A stretch of 64,000 nucleotides of DNA, taken from positions 186,001 to 250,000 of the forward strand of contig NZ_JBNAGH010000005.1 of the NCBI RefSeq assembly GCF_049801095.1. The letters are read 5' to 3'. This DNA is from Dinoroseobacter sp049801095. Lineage in GTDB: Bacteria > Pseudomonadota > Alphaproteobacteria > Rhodobacterales > Rhodobacteraceae. How positions within the stretch are numbered: the stretch's first letter is position 1; each line of letters begins with the position of its first letter. The notes below the pieces were generated by a model that worked only from the letters and a program-made list of their open reading frames with translations, did no database searches and had not been told where the DNA came from. The position numbers were made by a program, and so were the translations under genes. Shown piece by piece: positions 36,021 through 43,994 of this stretch.

Positions 36021-36635
36021 ATGACCGAGACCAATGACGCCGCGCGCCACAATGCCAAGATGGCCAAGAAGAAGGCCGCGCGCGACAAGATCATGGCGAC
36101 CAAGACTGATAAGAAGGGTCTGATCATCGTCCATACGGGCAAGGGGAAGGGCAAATCCTCCGCCGCCTTCGGGATGATCTTTCGCTGTATCGCCCATGAG
36201 ATGCCTTGCGCCGTGGTGCAGTTCATCAAAGGGGGCATGAGCACCGGAGAACGTGATCTGATCCTGTCCCATTTCTCTGACCGCTGCGCCTTCCACACCA
36301 TGGGCGAGGGTTTCACATGGGAGACCCAGGACAAGGACCGCGATATCGAGATGGCACAGGCCGCCTGGGCCAAGGCCAAGGAGCTGATCCGCGATCCCGC
36401 GAACAAGATGGTGCTGCTCGACGAGATCAACATCGCCCTGCGCTACGACTATCTCGATATCAACGAGGTCGTCGCCTTCCTGCAAACCGAGAAACCAGAG
36501 ATGACCCATGTGGTCCTGACCGGGCGCAACGCCAAGGAAGAGCTGATAGAGGCCGCCGATCTCGTCACCGAGATGGAGCTTGTGAAGCACCCCTTCCGCT
36601 CAGGGATCAAGGCCCAGATCGGCGTGGAGTTCTAA
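36021..36635 (+). CDS. cobO: Cob(I)yrinic acid a,c-diamide adenosyltransferase
   Basis: A 204-residue CobA/CobO/BtuR-family enzyme that transfers the adenosyl group of ATP to the cobalt of cobyrinic acid a,c-diamide or cobinamide. The P-loop-like HTGKGKGKSSAAFGM spans about 38-52, followed by CAVVQFIKGG and VLLDEINIALRY. Residues 1-32 are Lys-rich, as in other CobO proteins. Preceded by GGGAGG. It is convergent with cobN, the chelatase acting one step earlier in the aerobic pathway. Confidence 0.95.
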   Translation: MTETNDAARHNAKMAKKKAARDKIMATKTDKKGLIIVHTGKGKGKSSAAFGMIFRCIAHEMPCAVVQFIKGGMSTGERDLILSHFSDRCAFHTMGEGFTWETQDKDRDIEMAQAAWAKAKELIRDPANKMVLLDEINIALRYDYLDINEVVAFLQTEKPEMTHVVLTGRNAKEELIEAADLVTEMELVKHPFRSGIKAQIGVEF

Positions 36636-36656
36636 CGGCGCCCCCTCGCGCAACGC

Positions 36657-36677
36657 GGGGGCAGCACGCCTGCCCCC
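36657..36677. terminator. Terminator-like hairpin between cobO and cobN
   Basis: A perfect 7-bp stem GGGGGCA / TGCCCCC with a 7-base loop, between the convergent cobO and cobN genes. On the minus strand it lies right after repeat copy C. There is no T-run, so termination is uncertain. A second GC-rich hairpin (about 36640-36660) overlaps it. Confidence 0.4.
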
Positions 36678-36678
36678 T

Positions 36679-36698
36679 TCATTGTTCCAAAAATACTC
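36679..36698 (-). repeat. Short dispersed repeat, copy C, at the cobN stop codon
   Basis: GAGTATTT-N4-AACAATGA on the minus strand with N4 = TTGG. Its first bases overlap the cobN stop codon (TGA then GTATTT), and a GC-rich hairpin follows at once. The orientation is the same as cobN transcription. Confidence 0.75.
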
Positions 36699-39600
36699 AT
36701 GCGCCGGAGGCCTCCCGCGCCGGCCCGCCCGGGGCAGCGAGATCTCTCAGCTGCGCTTTGGCGCTGTTCGAGCGCGGTTGCCAAAGCCCCCGGTCAATGG
36801 CTTCGCTGAGCCGCTCGGCAATCTCGCGCAAGGCATCCGGATTGGCCTCGGCGATGAAGGCGCGGGTCTCCTCATCCTCCAGCATTGCTGCATGGACCAG
36901 ATCGAAATGGTGGCTTGCCACCGCGCCCGTGGTGGCTGCAAAGGCAAAGAGGTAATCCACCGTCGCCGCGATCTCGAAAGCGCCCTTGTAGCCATGGCGT
37001 TTCACCCCGGCGATCCATTTCGGGTTCACCACGCGGGAGCGGACTACCCGTCCTATTTCTTCCTCCAGCGTGCGGATCACCGGACGTTCCGGGCGGGAAT
37101 GGTCATTGTGATAGATCGGCCGCTCCTTGCCCTGCAGGGTGGCCACCGCCGCCGCCGCGCCGCCCTCGAACTGGTAGTAATCATCACTGTCCAGAAGGTC
37201 ATGCTCGCGATTGTCCTGATTCTGGACAATCGCCTCAGCCTGGCTCAGCCGTGCGGTGAACCCCGCGCGATCCGGTGTGCCCTCCTCCGCGGCGCCATAA
37301 GCATAGCTCGACCAGGCAATATAGGCCTCGGCCAGATCCGCCTTGTCAGCCCAGAGCCGCTCATCAATCATCGCCTGCAGGCCAGCCCCATAGGCCCCGG
37401 GCTTTGAGCCAAAGACCCGCGCGGTCTGCCCTTCGGCCTTCGCGCGCGCCGCGGCCGGGTTTTCCGCCTCGGGCTCGTCCAGCGCCATGACCGCCCGCGC
37501 CGCACTGTCCACCAGCGCGATCTGCTGGGGAAAGGCATCGCGGAAAAACCCCGAGACGCGCAGGGTCACATCCACACGTGGACGCCCCAATACGGACAGG
37601 GGCAGCACCTCGAACCCGGTGACCCGGCGATTGGCACTGTCCCATTGCGGCTTTACCCCCATCAGGGCGAGGCACTGGGCGATGTCATCCCCGCCCGTGC
37701 GCATATTCGCCGTGCCCCAGGCCGTCAGCAGCAGGGACCGGGGCCAATCCCCGTGATCCTGCAAATGCTTCTCGATCAACAGGTTTGCCGAAGCCCAGCC
37801 CAGCTTCCACGCGGTGGGCGTGGGGATCGCGCGACTGTCGACACTGAAGAAATTCCGTCCCGTGGGCAGGACATCCATGCGCCCCCGTGTGGGCGCGCCG
37901 GAGGGCGCCGGGGCGACGAACCGCCCTGACAGGGCTGTGAGGAGGCCCGATTTCTCCGCCGGCCCGCATTCCGCAATGGTCGGCAGGACATGGTCTGCAA
38001 TCGCCTCGAGAACCGCGCGGCTCGCCGGACCTGGTGCGGCCATGCCGCCCTCGACACACGCCACGGCCAGAGCCTCCAGCCGCTCCACCGTGTCGCCATG
38101 ACTGCGCCATGGATCAGAAAGAAGACCTGCCAGAAGATCGGGACGCGGCCCCGCCCAGGGGGCCGCCATCTCGCAATCAAGCGGGTCGAAGCCAAGCGCC
38201 AGATCCCCTGCAAACGCCCGCAGGAGCGAGGCGTCGCCCTCCTTGCCGTCGCCCCGGGGCAGGCGGGTCAGCGCGATCGCAAGATCGCGCGCAAGATCGC
38301 CCTCGGGCGCGGTGCCAAAGATATGCAAACCATCGCGGATCTGCGCCTCTTTCAACTCGCAAAGATAGGCGTCGAGTTTCGCGAGATCGCCATCCTCATC
38401 GCCGGTAAACCCGGCATCCTTGTCGAGCCCGGTGACCGAGGTCAGGGACAGGATCTCGCGCCGCAACTCGGTGATCCGGCGCGGGTCGACACCGGCGGCC
38501 TCGTAATACTCGTCCACCAGCGCCTCGAGATCACGCAAGGGCCCATAGGTCTCTGCCCGGGTCAGGGGCGGGGTCAGATGGTCGATGATCACCGCCTGCG
38601 CCCGGCGCTTGGCCTGAGTGCCTTCGCCGGGGTCGTTGACGATGAAAGGGTAGATATGAGGCAGCGGCCCGAAGACGACTTCTGGAAAACAGGCCTCGGA
38701 CAGGGCCACGGATTTTCCCGGCAGCCACTCGAGATTGCCATGCTTGCCCATATGGACGAGCGCATGGGCGCCATGGACATGGCGCAGCCAGAAGTAGAAG
38801 GCCAGATAGTTATGGGGCGGGACGAGATCAGGCGCGTGATAGGTCTCGGTCGGGTCGATGTTATAGCCGCGCGCGGGCTGGATCCCGACCACCACATGTC
38901 CATAGCTCAAGATCGATAGGGCGAAGGCCCCGCTCGGGGCAGCGTCGGAATTGAGTATTTGAGGAACAATGAAGAAGGGGTCGTCTTCCGGGGCGCCCCA
39001 GCGGTCCTCAATCTGTTCGCGGGCCGCAAGCGGGAGGGCGCGGTAGTGGGCGAGGTAGGTCTCCAGCGGCAGGCGTTCGCCGCCCGTGCGCGCTGCCCGG
39101 TCGGTCAGCCAATTGGTCGGGCCCTGCCGGATGGCGGCCATCAAGGCAGCGCTGTCCTTGGGGGCATCTGTGACCTGGTAACCTTCGGCGGCGAGGCGCG
39201 TGAGCATCCGCGCGGTTGCCTCGGGCGTATCGAGGCCCACGCCATTGGCGAGCCGTCCGTCTTTGTTCGGGTAGTTCGCGAGAATCAGCGCCGTGCGCCG
39301 CTGGCTGACCGGGGACCGGCGCAGGGCGGCCCAGTTCGCCGCGAGATCGGCCACAAAGGCGATCCGGTCGCCCTGGGCTTGATAGGTCGCGATGGTGCAT
39401 TCGGTGGCTTCGTCGAAGAAGGCCTCGCCCTTGAAGCTGACGGCCCGGGTCAGCACACGGCCATCGACCTCCGGCAGGGCGACATTCATGGCGATATCGC
39501 GGGCTGAGAGGCCGGTTGTGCCCTCGGCCCAAGCCTCTTCGCTGCTGCCGGCGAGCACGACCTGAAAGACCGGGGCGCCCTGGGCTTCGGCCATGGTGAG

Positions 39601-40449
39601 CGGGTTGGTCCCGCTTTTGCCGGCACCATCGGGCGTGCCCACCGCAAAGCTCGTGCAGTTCAGGATCACATCCGGCGGCGCCTGGGTGAAGAGCCCCTGC
39701 AGGGTTGCGACCGAGACCGGATCCTTCAGGGAGGCCACAAAAACCGGCAGCGGGTTCAACTCCTTGCGCGCGAGCGCCCGGACCAAACGGTTGATCGGGT
39801 GAAGGCCCGCTCCCTGAACCAGCGCCCGGTAAAAGATCAGGGGCACAACGGGCGCATCCGCCTGCCATTGCGCCTGCACCGTCGCGAGATCGCTCAGCCC
39901 CGCCCCGGGCCAATAGACCCCGGCCCGCAAGAGCGGGGCGGCGGCGGGCGGTTCTGGGGTCTCAGGATCCAGCAGATGCTGCGCATAACCGAGGAAATTC
40001 GCGGCATTCTCCGGCCCGCCTTCGACCAGATAGGACCAGAGCGCGTCATATTCCGCGCCGCGCAGGGTCGAGAGCTCTCGCAGACTGTCATCGGGTTTGT
40101 CATCCCCGGGCAGCAGGATCACATGGCCCCCCGCGGCCGCAACCCGTGCCGCATATTGCTCGGCCCCGTAGCGCCAATAGCCCAGCCCGCCCAGCACACG
40201 CGCGACTACCAGCCGGGCCTTGGAGGCGCAGTCATCGATATGGAGATCCACGGACATCGGGTGGCGCAGATGCATCATGCTCGCTAGCCGCAGGTTCGGT
40301 GGCGCGGCCATCTCGGCGCGCGCTGCGCTCAGGGCGGCCAACTCTGTATCGGCGGCGGAAATGAAGACCAGATCGGCGGGGGTCTGACCCAGATCGACAG
40401 GCTCCTGCCCGTCATCGATGCTGCCGGGTGTCGCGGCCAGAAGATGCAT
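36697..40449 (-). CDS. cobN: Cobaltochelatase subunit CobN
   Basis: A 1250-residue large subunit of the aerobic, ATP-dependent cobaltochelatase CobNST, which inserts cobalt into hydrogenobyrinic acid a,c-diamide. Family blocks are strong: GIQPARGYNIDPTETYHAPDLVPPHNYLAFY, VHMGKHGNLEWLPGK, FIVNDPGEGTQAKRRAQAVIIDHLTPP, and the C-terminal VVNPKWIAGVKRHGYKGAFEIAATVDYLFAFAA. About residues 493-499 are encoded by a copy of the short dispersed repeat, giving the segment FIVPQILNS where I would expect relatives to run directly from WGAPE..DP to GAFAL. CobS and CobT are not in the window. Probably under the riboswitch at 43.7 kb with cbiM and cobW. Confidence 0.96.
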   Translation of the reverse strand: MHLLAATPGSIDDGQEPVDLGQTPADLVFISAADTELAALSAARAEMAAPPNLRLASMMHLRHPMSVDLHIDDCASKARLVVARVLGGLGYWRYGAEQYAARVAAAGGHVILLPGDDKPDDSLRELSTLRGAEYDALWSYLVEGGPENAANFLGYAQHLLDPETPEPPAAAPLLRAGVYWPGAGLSDLATVQAQWQADAPVVPLIFYRALVQGAGLHPINRLVRALARKELNPLPVFVASLKDPVSVATLQGLFTQAPPDVILNCTSFAVGTPDGAGKSGTNPLTMAEAQGAPVFQVVLAGSSEEAWAEGTTGLSARDIAMNVALPEVDGRVLTRAVSFKGEAFFDEATECTIATYQAQGDRIAFVADLAANWAALRRSPVSQRRTALILANYPNKDGRLANGVGLDTPEATARMLTRLAAEGYQVTDAPKDSAALMAAIRQGPTNWLTDRAARTGGERLPLETYLAHYRALPLAAREQIEDRWGAPEDDPFFIVPQILNSDAAPSGAFALSILSYGHVVVGIQPARGYNIDPTETYHAPDLVPPHNYLAFYFWLRHVHGAHALVHMGKHGNLEWLPGKSVALSEACFPEVVFGPLPHIYPFIVNDPGEGTQAKRRAQAVIIDHLTPPLTRAETYGPLRDLEALVDEYYEAAGVDPRRITELRREILSLTSVTGLDKDAGFTGDEDGDLAKLDAYLCELKEAQIRDGLHIFGTAPEGDLARDLAIALTRLPRGDGKEGDASLLRAFAGDLALGFDPLDCEMAAPWAGPRPDLLAGLLSDPWRSHGDTVERLEALAVACVEGGMAAPGPASRAVLEAIADHVLPTIAECGPAEKSGLLTALSGRFVAPAPSGAPTRGRMDVLPTGRNFFSVDSRAIPTPTAWKLGWASANLLIEKHLQDHGDWPRSLLLTAWGTANMRTGGDDIAQCLALMGVKPQWDSANRRVTGFEVLPLSVLGRPRVDVTLRVSGFFRDAFPQQIALVDSAARAVMALDEPEAENPAAARAKAEGQTARVFGSKPGAYGAGLQAMIDERLWADKADLAEAYIAWSSYAYGAAEEGTPDRAGFTARLSQAEAIVQNQDNREHDLLDSDDYYQFEGGAAAAVATLQGKERPIYHNDHSRPERPVIRTLEEEIGRVVRSRVVNPKWIAGVKRHGYKGAFEIAATVDYLFAFAATTGAVASHHFDLVHAAMLEDEETRAFIAEANPDALREIAERLSEAIDRGLWQPRSNSAKAQLRDLAAPGGPAREASGA
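38953..38972 (+). repeat. Short dispersed repeat, copy D, inside cobN
   Basis: GAGTATTT-N4-AACAATGA with N4 = GAGG, antisense to cobN and within its reading frame. The copy keeps the frame open; read on the minus strand it gives part of PFFIVPQILNS. Confidence 0.75.
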
Positions 40450-40520
40450 GTTGCGCCCCGTTTCTCCAAGTGCAGCGGCGGGTCTATCAAGCCTGCCTCA
40501 GCCGGGCAATGGTCGCGCCT

Positions 40521-41003
40521 CTAGCCCTTGGAGAAAATCGGTGGCCCTTTCAGGACGATCTCGGCCGGGCGTTGGGGGCTGCGGGTCAGCTCCCGCTCAT
40601 AGAGGACCAACTCATCATTCCCGAGCTCTTCGGAGCTGGCCTCGTAACGGTTGCGCCGCAGCGCTTCGGCTTGGACCGGGTGCATCCGATCGACCCAGGC
40701 CCGCAGGACCCGCAGGCGCAGGCTGCGCGCCAGCGTTTCGACCTGTTCGATCAGGATATCGGGCAGGCTGCCCGGCGCCTCGGCGGCGACAAAGCGAAAG
40801 GCGCTGACCAGACCGAAACTGCCCATGTTGCGCAGGGCGATGCAGCCGAGGCCGACCTCATCCCGGGCTGCAAGGTAGAAATAGCCGTTGGGTCCGGTCA
40901 CGTCGGACATATCCGGACGGGTCCGCGACTTCGGCGGGATCAGCAGGGTCTGCGCCAGAGGATCAAACGGGGTTGTCCGGTAAATCCGGATCTCGCGTGG
41001 CAT
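40521..41003 (-). CDS. GNAT-fold-like uncharacterised protein, 160 aa
   Basis: I do not recognise a named family, but the layout suggests an N-acetyltransferase fold. A strand pair (NGYFYLAARDEVGLGCIALRNMG) is followed by a helix with LPDILIEQVETLARSLRLRVLRAWVDR and an end with EALRRNRYEASSEELG. No clear acetyl-CoA loop (RxxGxG/A) is visible. I placed the start at MPREIRIYRTTPFDP; the longer frame is less conserved-looking. It sits 71 bp upstream of cobN on the same strand. Confidence 0.65.
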   Translation of the reverse strand: MPREIRIYRTTPFDPLAQTLLIPPKSRTRPDMSDVTGPNGYFYLAARDEVGLGCIALRNMGSFGLVSAFRFVAAEAPGSLPDILIEQVETLARSLRLRVLRAWVDRMHPVQAEALRRNRYEASSEELGNDELVLYERELTRSPQRPAEIVLKGPPIFSKG

Positions 41004-41160
41004 ATGCTCATAACTCCGGGTCCGCGGACGGACCCATACCCCTCGACCAAAGTATGACTGCTTGTGGCGCGAAAGGCGAGGATCAAATCCAGCTTTACGC
41101 TGCGACAAAGAGCGATCCGGCGGGAAATTGGCTAAAATTCGCGCCGAAACCTGCGTCGGA

Positions 41161-41619
41161 TCAAGCTCGGAGCGGCTTTTCGTAGAAGCGACTCAGGGGA
41201 TCGTCGAGGTAATCGCCGAACGGTCCACGGATCGCGAATCCCTCCCGCTCGTACAAGGCGCAGGCGGAGATCAGGTCGGGACCGGTTTCGAGCCGCAGGA
41301 TCGGGAGGCCCTTTTCCCGGGCAAAGGCCTCCAGCGCTTGCATTAGGGCTGCGCCAGCGCCGAGCCCGCGCGCCTCGGGGGCAACGAACATGGACTTGAT
41401 CTCGCCATAGCCATCGCGCGTCGCGAGGGCCGCGCAGCCGATGGCCTGACCGCCCGACATGGCCAGAAAGAACTGGATCCGGGGATCGTCGAGATCCTCG
41501 GGGGCCATGCTGTAATTCACCTCTGCCGGATAGCGGTCCATCATCATGGCGGCACTCGCCCCGAGCAGCGCGCGCGCCTCGGGGCTGAGCGGATCGCCCG
41601 GCGTGACGGTGACACTCAT
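41161..41619 (-). CDS. GNAT family N-acetyltransferase
   Basis: A 152-residue GNAT enzyme. The acetyl-CoA motif reads MFVAPEARGLGAGAALMQALE, and motif B is SACALYEREGFAIRGPFGDY, a pattern seen in small amine or amino acid acetyltransferases. The acceptor is unknown. It overlaps cobW by 4 bp, so it is part of the cbiM-cobW transcription unit, but a link to cobalamin synthesis is not evident. Confidence 0.88.
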   Translation of the reverse strand: MSVTVTPGDPLSPEARALLGASAAMMMDRYPAEVNYSMAPEDLDDPRIQFFLAMSGGQAIGCAALATRDGYGEIKSMFVAPEARGLGAGAALMQALEAFAREKGLPILRLETGPDLISACALYEREGFAIRGPFGDYLDDPLSRFYEKPLRA

Positions 41620-42734
41620 GCCCGTAGGGCCGCGTCGATCGCGGCCTGATCAAGCCCGGCCTGACCGATTACCACGAGACGGGTCTCGCGCGCTTCGGAT
41701 GCGCCGAGGGGGCGGTCGAAATAGGTGTCGATCCGAGGGCCTACCGCTTGCAGGGTCAGGCGCATGGGCTTGCCCGCCACGGCGGCAAAGCCTTTGAGAC
41801 GCAGGATGTCATGGGCCTCGATCACGCTTGTGACATGGGCGGCGAAGGCCGCGGGGTCGGTGATCTCGGGCAGGGTGACCACGAAAGAGGTGAAGGCATC
41901 ATGGTCGTGGTCATGGTGGTGATGATGCGCGTGATCATGGTCTTGTTGATGATCATGGTCGTGCGAGTGGTCGTCATGGTCGTGAGGGTGGTCGTCCGCG
42001 TGGTGATGGTGGTGATGCACCTCGCTTCGCGCGTCCAGATCCGCCTCGGCTCCGATCCCCTGGCCCAGCAGGACATCCACGGGCAGGGCGCCCTGGGTCG
42101 CGCTGACCACCTGTACCCCGGCGCGGGCTTCGGATTTCAGCTTGCCGGTCAGGGCCTCGGCTTCCGCCGGGCTCAGCAGGTCGGACTTGTTCACCACAAG
42201 CATATCCGCGCAGGCCACCTGATCCTCGAAAAGTTCCGAGAGCGGGGTCTCGTGATCAAGGTTCTCGTCCAGCTTGCGCTGGGCATCCACCGCATCGACG
42301 GAGTGGGCAAAACGCCCCTCTGTCACGGCCTTGCCATCGACCACGGTCACCACGCCATCCACGGTCACCTTGGTCGAAATGCCCGGCCAGTTGAAGGCGC
42401 GGACCAGCGGTTGTGGCAGGGCCAGCCCCGAGGTCTCGATCACGATGTGATCCGGGGGCGTCTCACGGGCGAGCAACGCCTCCATGGTCGGGATGAAGTC
42501 ATCGGCCACGGTGCAGCAGATGCAACCATTGCTCAGCTCCATGATGTCGTCTTCGGTGCAGGTCTCGTCCCCGCAGCCCTTGAGGATATCCCCATCGACG
42601 CCCAGATCGCCGAACTCGTTGATGATGAGCGCGATCCGCTTGCCCTCGGCATTGGCGAGCATGTGGCGGATCAAGGTCGTCTTTCCGGCACCGAGAAAGC
42701 CGGTGACGACGGTCGCAGGGATCTTGGCTGGCAT
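41616..42734 (-). CDS. cobW: CobW family GTP-dependent cobalt metallochaperone
   Basis: A 372-residue G3E GTPase. It has the P-loop GFLGAGKT (12-19), the metal-binding CxCC (C71-C74 in NGCICCTV) and the guanine motif NKSD near 182. Residues about 240-279 are a His/Asp-rich stretch, a likely metal-holding loop. CobW is thought to load cobalt for the CobNST chelatase. The start at MPAKIPATVV has GGAG six bases before it. It lies 131 bp after the CbiM-like importer, with two hairpins in that gap, and the riboswitch lies further upstream. Confidence 0.95.
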   Translation of the reverse strand: MPAKIPATVVTGFLGAGKTTLIRHMLANAEGKRIALIINEFGDLGVDGDILKGCGDETCTEDDIMELSNGCICCTVADDFIPTMEALLARETPPDHIVIETSGLALPQPLVRAFNWPGISTKVTVDGVVTVVDGKAVTEGRFAHSVDAVDAQRKLDENLDHETPLSELFEDQVACADMLVVNKSDLLSPAEAEALTGKLKSEARAGVQVVSATQGALPVDVLLGQGIGAEADLDARSEVHHHHHHADDHPHDHDDHSHDHDHQQDHDHAHHHHHDHDHDAFTSFVVTLPEITDPAAFAAHVTSVIEAHDILRLKGFAAVAGKPMRLTLQAVGPRIDTYFDRPLGASEARETRLVVIGQAGLDQAAIDAALRA

Positions 42735-42758
42735 GGGACACTCCGGTCTGAAATGCGC

Positions 42759-42854
42759 GCTCCGCCCGGACGGGGGCGGAGCCATGTGAGGGGCCGAAGG
42801 CGCGGGCGCGCTGCGGCTGTGATGAAAGGGCCCGGACCGCGCGGCGATCCGGGC
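42759..42854 (-). other. Two intercistronic hairpins between cbiM and cobW
   Basis: The 131-bp gap holds two inverted repeats: TCCGGGC / GCCCGGA arms at 42830-42854 just after the importer stop, and a 9-bp stem GCTCCGCCC / GGGCGGAGC with a six-base loop at 42759-42782 before cobW. Neither has a proper T-run. They could attenuate or stabilise the message between the two genes. Confidence 0.4.
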
Positions 42855-42865
42855 AAAGGAAAGGC

Positions 42866-43549
42866 TCAGGCGCTGTGCCCGTCATGCAGATGCGGGTGGA
42901 AGAGCGCCGAGCGAGAGATGTCGCGCCCGGCCTTGGCCGCGGCCAGCACGGCAAGATCCGCAAGGGGCTCGATCAGGATCACCAGCATATAGGCGGCCCC
43001 AAAGCTCGCGATCGCCGCGAGGTTCTCGGCGCCAAAGCCCGAGCCATAGAGCGCCCAGAACCCGACCCAGGCCACGACGCCCGCCTGATAGGTGGTCGAT
43101 AGCTTGAGTGCCTGCACATAGCTCAGATCCACATAGGGCGTGCCCGGCGCGATGATCCGTTTCGCAAGGGCACTGATCGCAAAGAGCGGCACCAGCAGGG
43201 TCGTCACGTTCATGAAGTATTGCGGCAGATCTGCAGGGGCGAAAAGCATCCCCTGGGCCAGCAGCCCGAGCATCAGACCCAGCGCCGCCGGCGCCGCGCC
43301 AAAGAGCAGGAAGAGCGTCGAGCCCAGGATGAAATGCACTTCCGAAACCCCGACCGGGAATTTCGGCAGCACTTCAAAGAAGAAGAAAACGGCCAGGGTC
43401 GAGGCCGCAACACGGGCGGCAAATCCGGGAATGCGCGTGGTTTTCAGCGTCTCCCAGGCCAGTTTCGCCGTCCAGACGCCTGCGCCTGCGGCGGTGGCGT
43501 AGCTCAGGGCAAGTTTGGCGCCGTTTACGACGCCGGGTTCGATATGCAT
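42866..43549 (-). CDS. CbiM-like cobalt transporter component
   Basis: A 227-residue inner-membrane protein with about six hydrophobic segments. The N-terminus MHIEPGVVNGAKLALSYATA and the block FPVGVSEVHFILGSTLFLLFGAAPAALGLMLGLLAQG are CbiM-type. CbiM proteins capture Co(II) using the free N-terminus and His2, which is present. No CbiN, CbiQ or CbiO gene follows, so this may be a solitary alphaproteobacterial type. It has GGAG 7 bases before the ATG and is headed by a cobalamin riboswitch, which fits cobalt import. The end is His-containing (FHPHLHDGHSA). Confidence 0.87.
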   Translation of the reverse strand: MHIEPGVVNGAKLALSYATAAGAGVWTAKLAWETLKTTRIPGFAARVAASTLAVFFFFEVLPKFPVGVSEVHFILGSTLFLLFGAAPAALGLMLGLLAQGMLFAPADLPQYFMNVTTLLVPLFAISALAKRIIAPGTPYVDLSYVQALKLSTTYQAGVVAWVGFWALYGSGFGAENLAAIASFGAAYMLVILIEPLADLAVLAAAKAGRDISRSALFHPHLHDGHSA

Positions 43550-43589
43550 GTCAGTCTCCTTAACCTGTCACACCCGACAGGAACGGTTG

Positions 43590-43790
43590 CAGTCTGCATG
43601 GCTGGTCTCCTGGCTCGCGGGTCGATGGGTGGCACCGGCCTTCCCAGAGCGCCTGCTCCAGTGGCGTGTCGGTGACCCTCTCCGCATACAGTCGCGGGGG
43701 CGGCTGAGGCTTGGGCCCTCCGGGTTGGATCGGGCCGTTCCACATTCCCATTTGATCCCCCGGGCGCTTGGCGCTGGCACGGGGAACCAT
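43590..43790 (-). promoter_or_regulatory. Cobalamin riboswitch
   Basis: A minus-strand leader for the CbiM-like gene. In order along the RNA it has GGTTCCCCGTGCC near 43785, GGGAATGTGG (43740-43749), the CCCCCGCGACTGT core (about 43689-43701), GCCACTGG (43658-43665), GGGAAGGC (43638-43645) and a B12 box, AGCCAGGAGACCAGCC (about 43600-43615). This matches the alphaproteobacterial consensus. The boundaries are approximate. Bound adenosylcobalamin should shut off the importer and probably cobW-cobN behind it. Confidence 0.93.
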
Positions 43791-43994
43791 GCCCGGCGTT
43801 TGTGCGCGCGGGATGCGCGGGGCGTCAAGATCCGAATGCGCGCGGGGGTGCCGCAGGGGGCGCGGATCATCTTGAAGGCACCGCAATATATCGCGGATTT
43901 CGACTTATCCACGACGATATTTGGTGGCGGGATTGACTCATGGCCCGTGGGTCGTGACCCTCGGAGGTTGAAGAATCATGTCCGGAGAACACCG

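Noticed and set aside
41748..42992. Plus-strand frame with Val/Met repeats opposite cobW
   Set aside because: The repeats are the antisense of the CobW His-rich codons; CobW itself is conserved.
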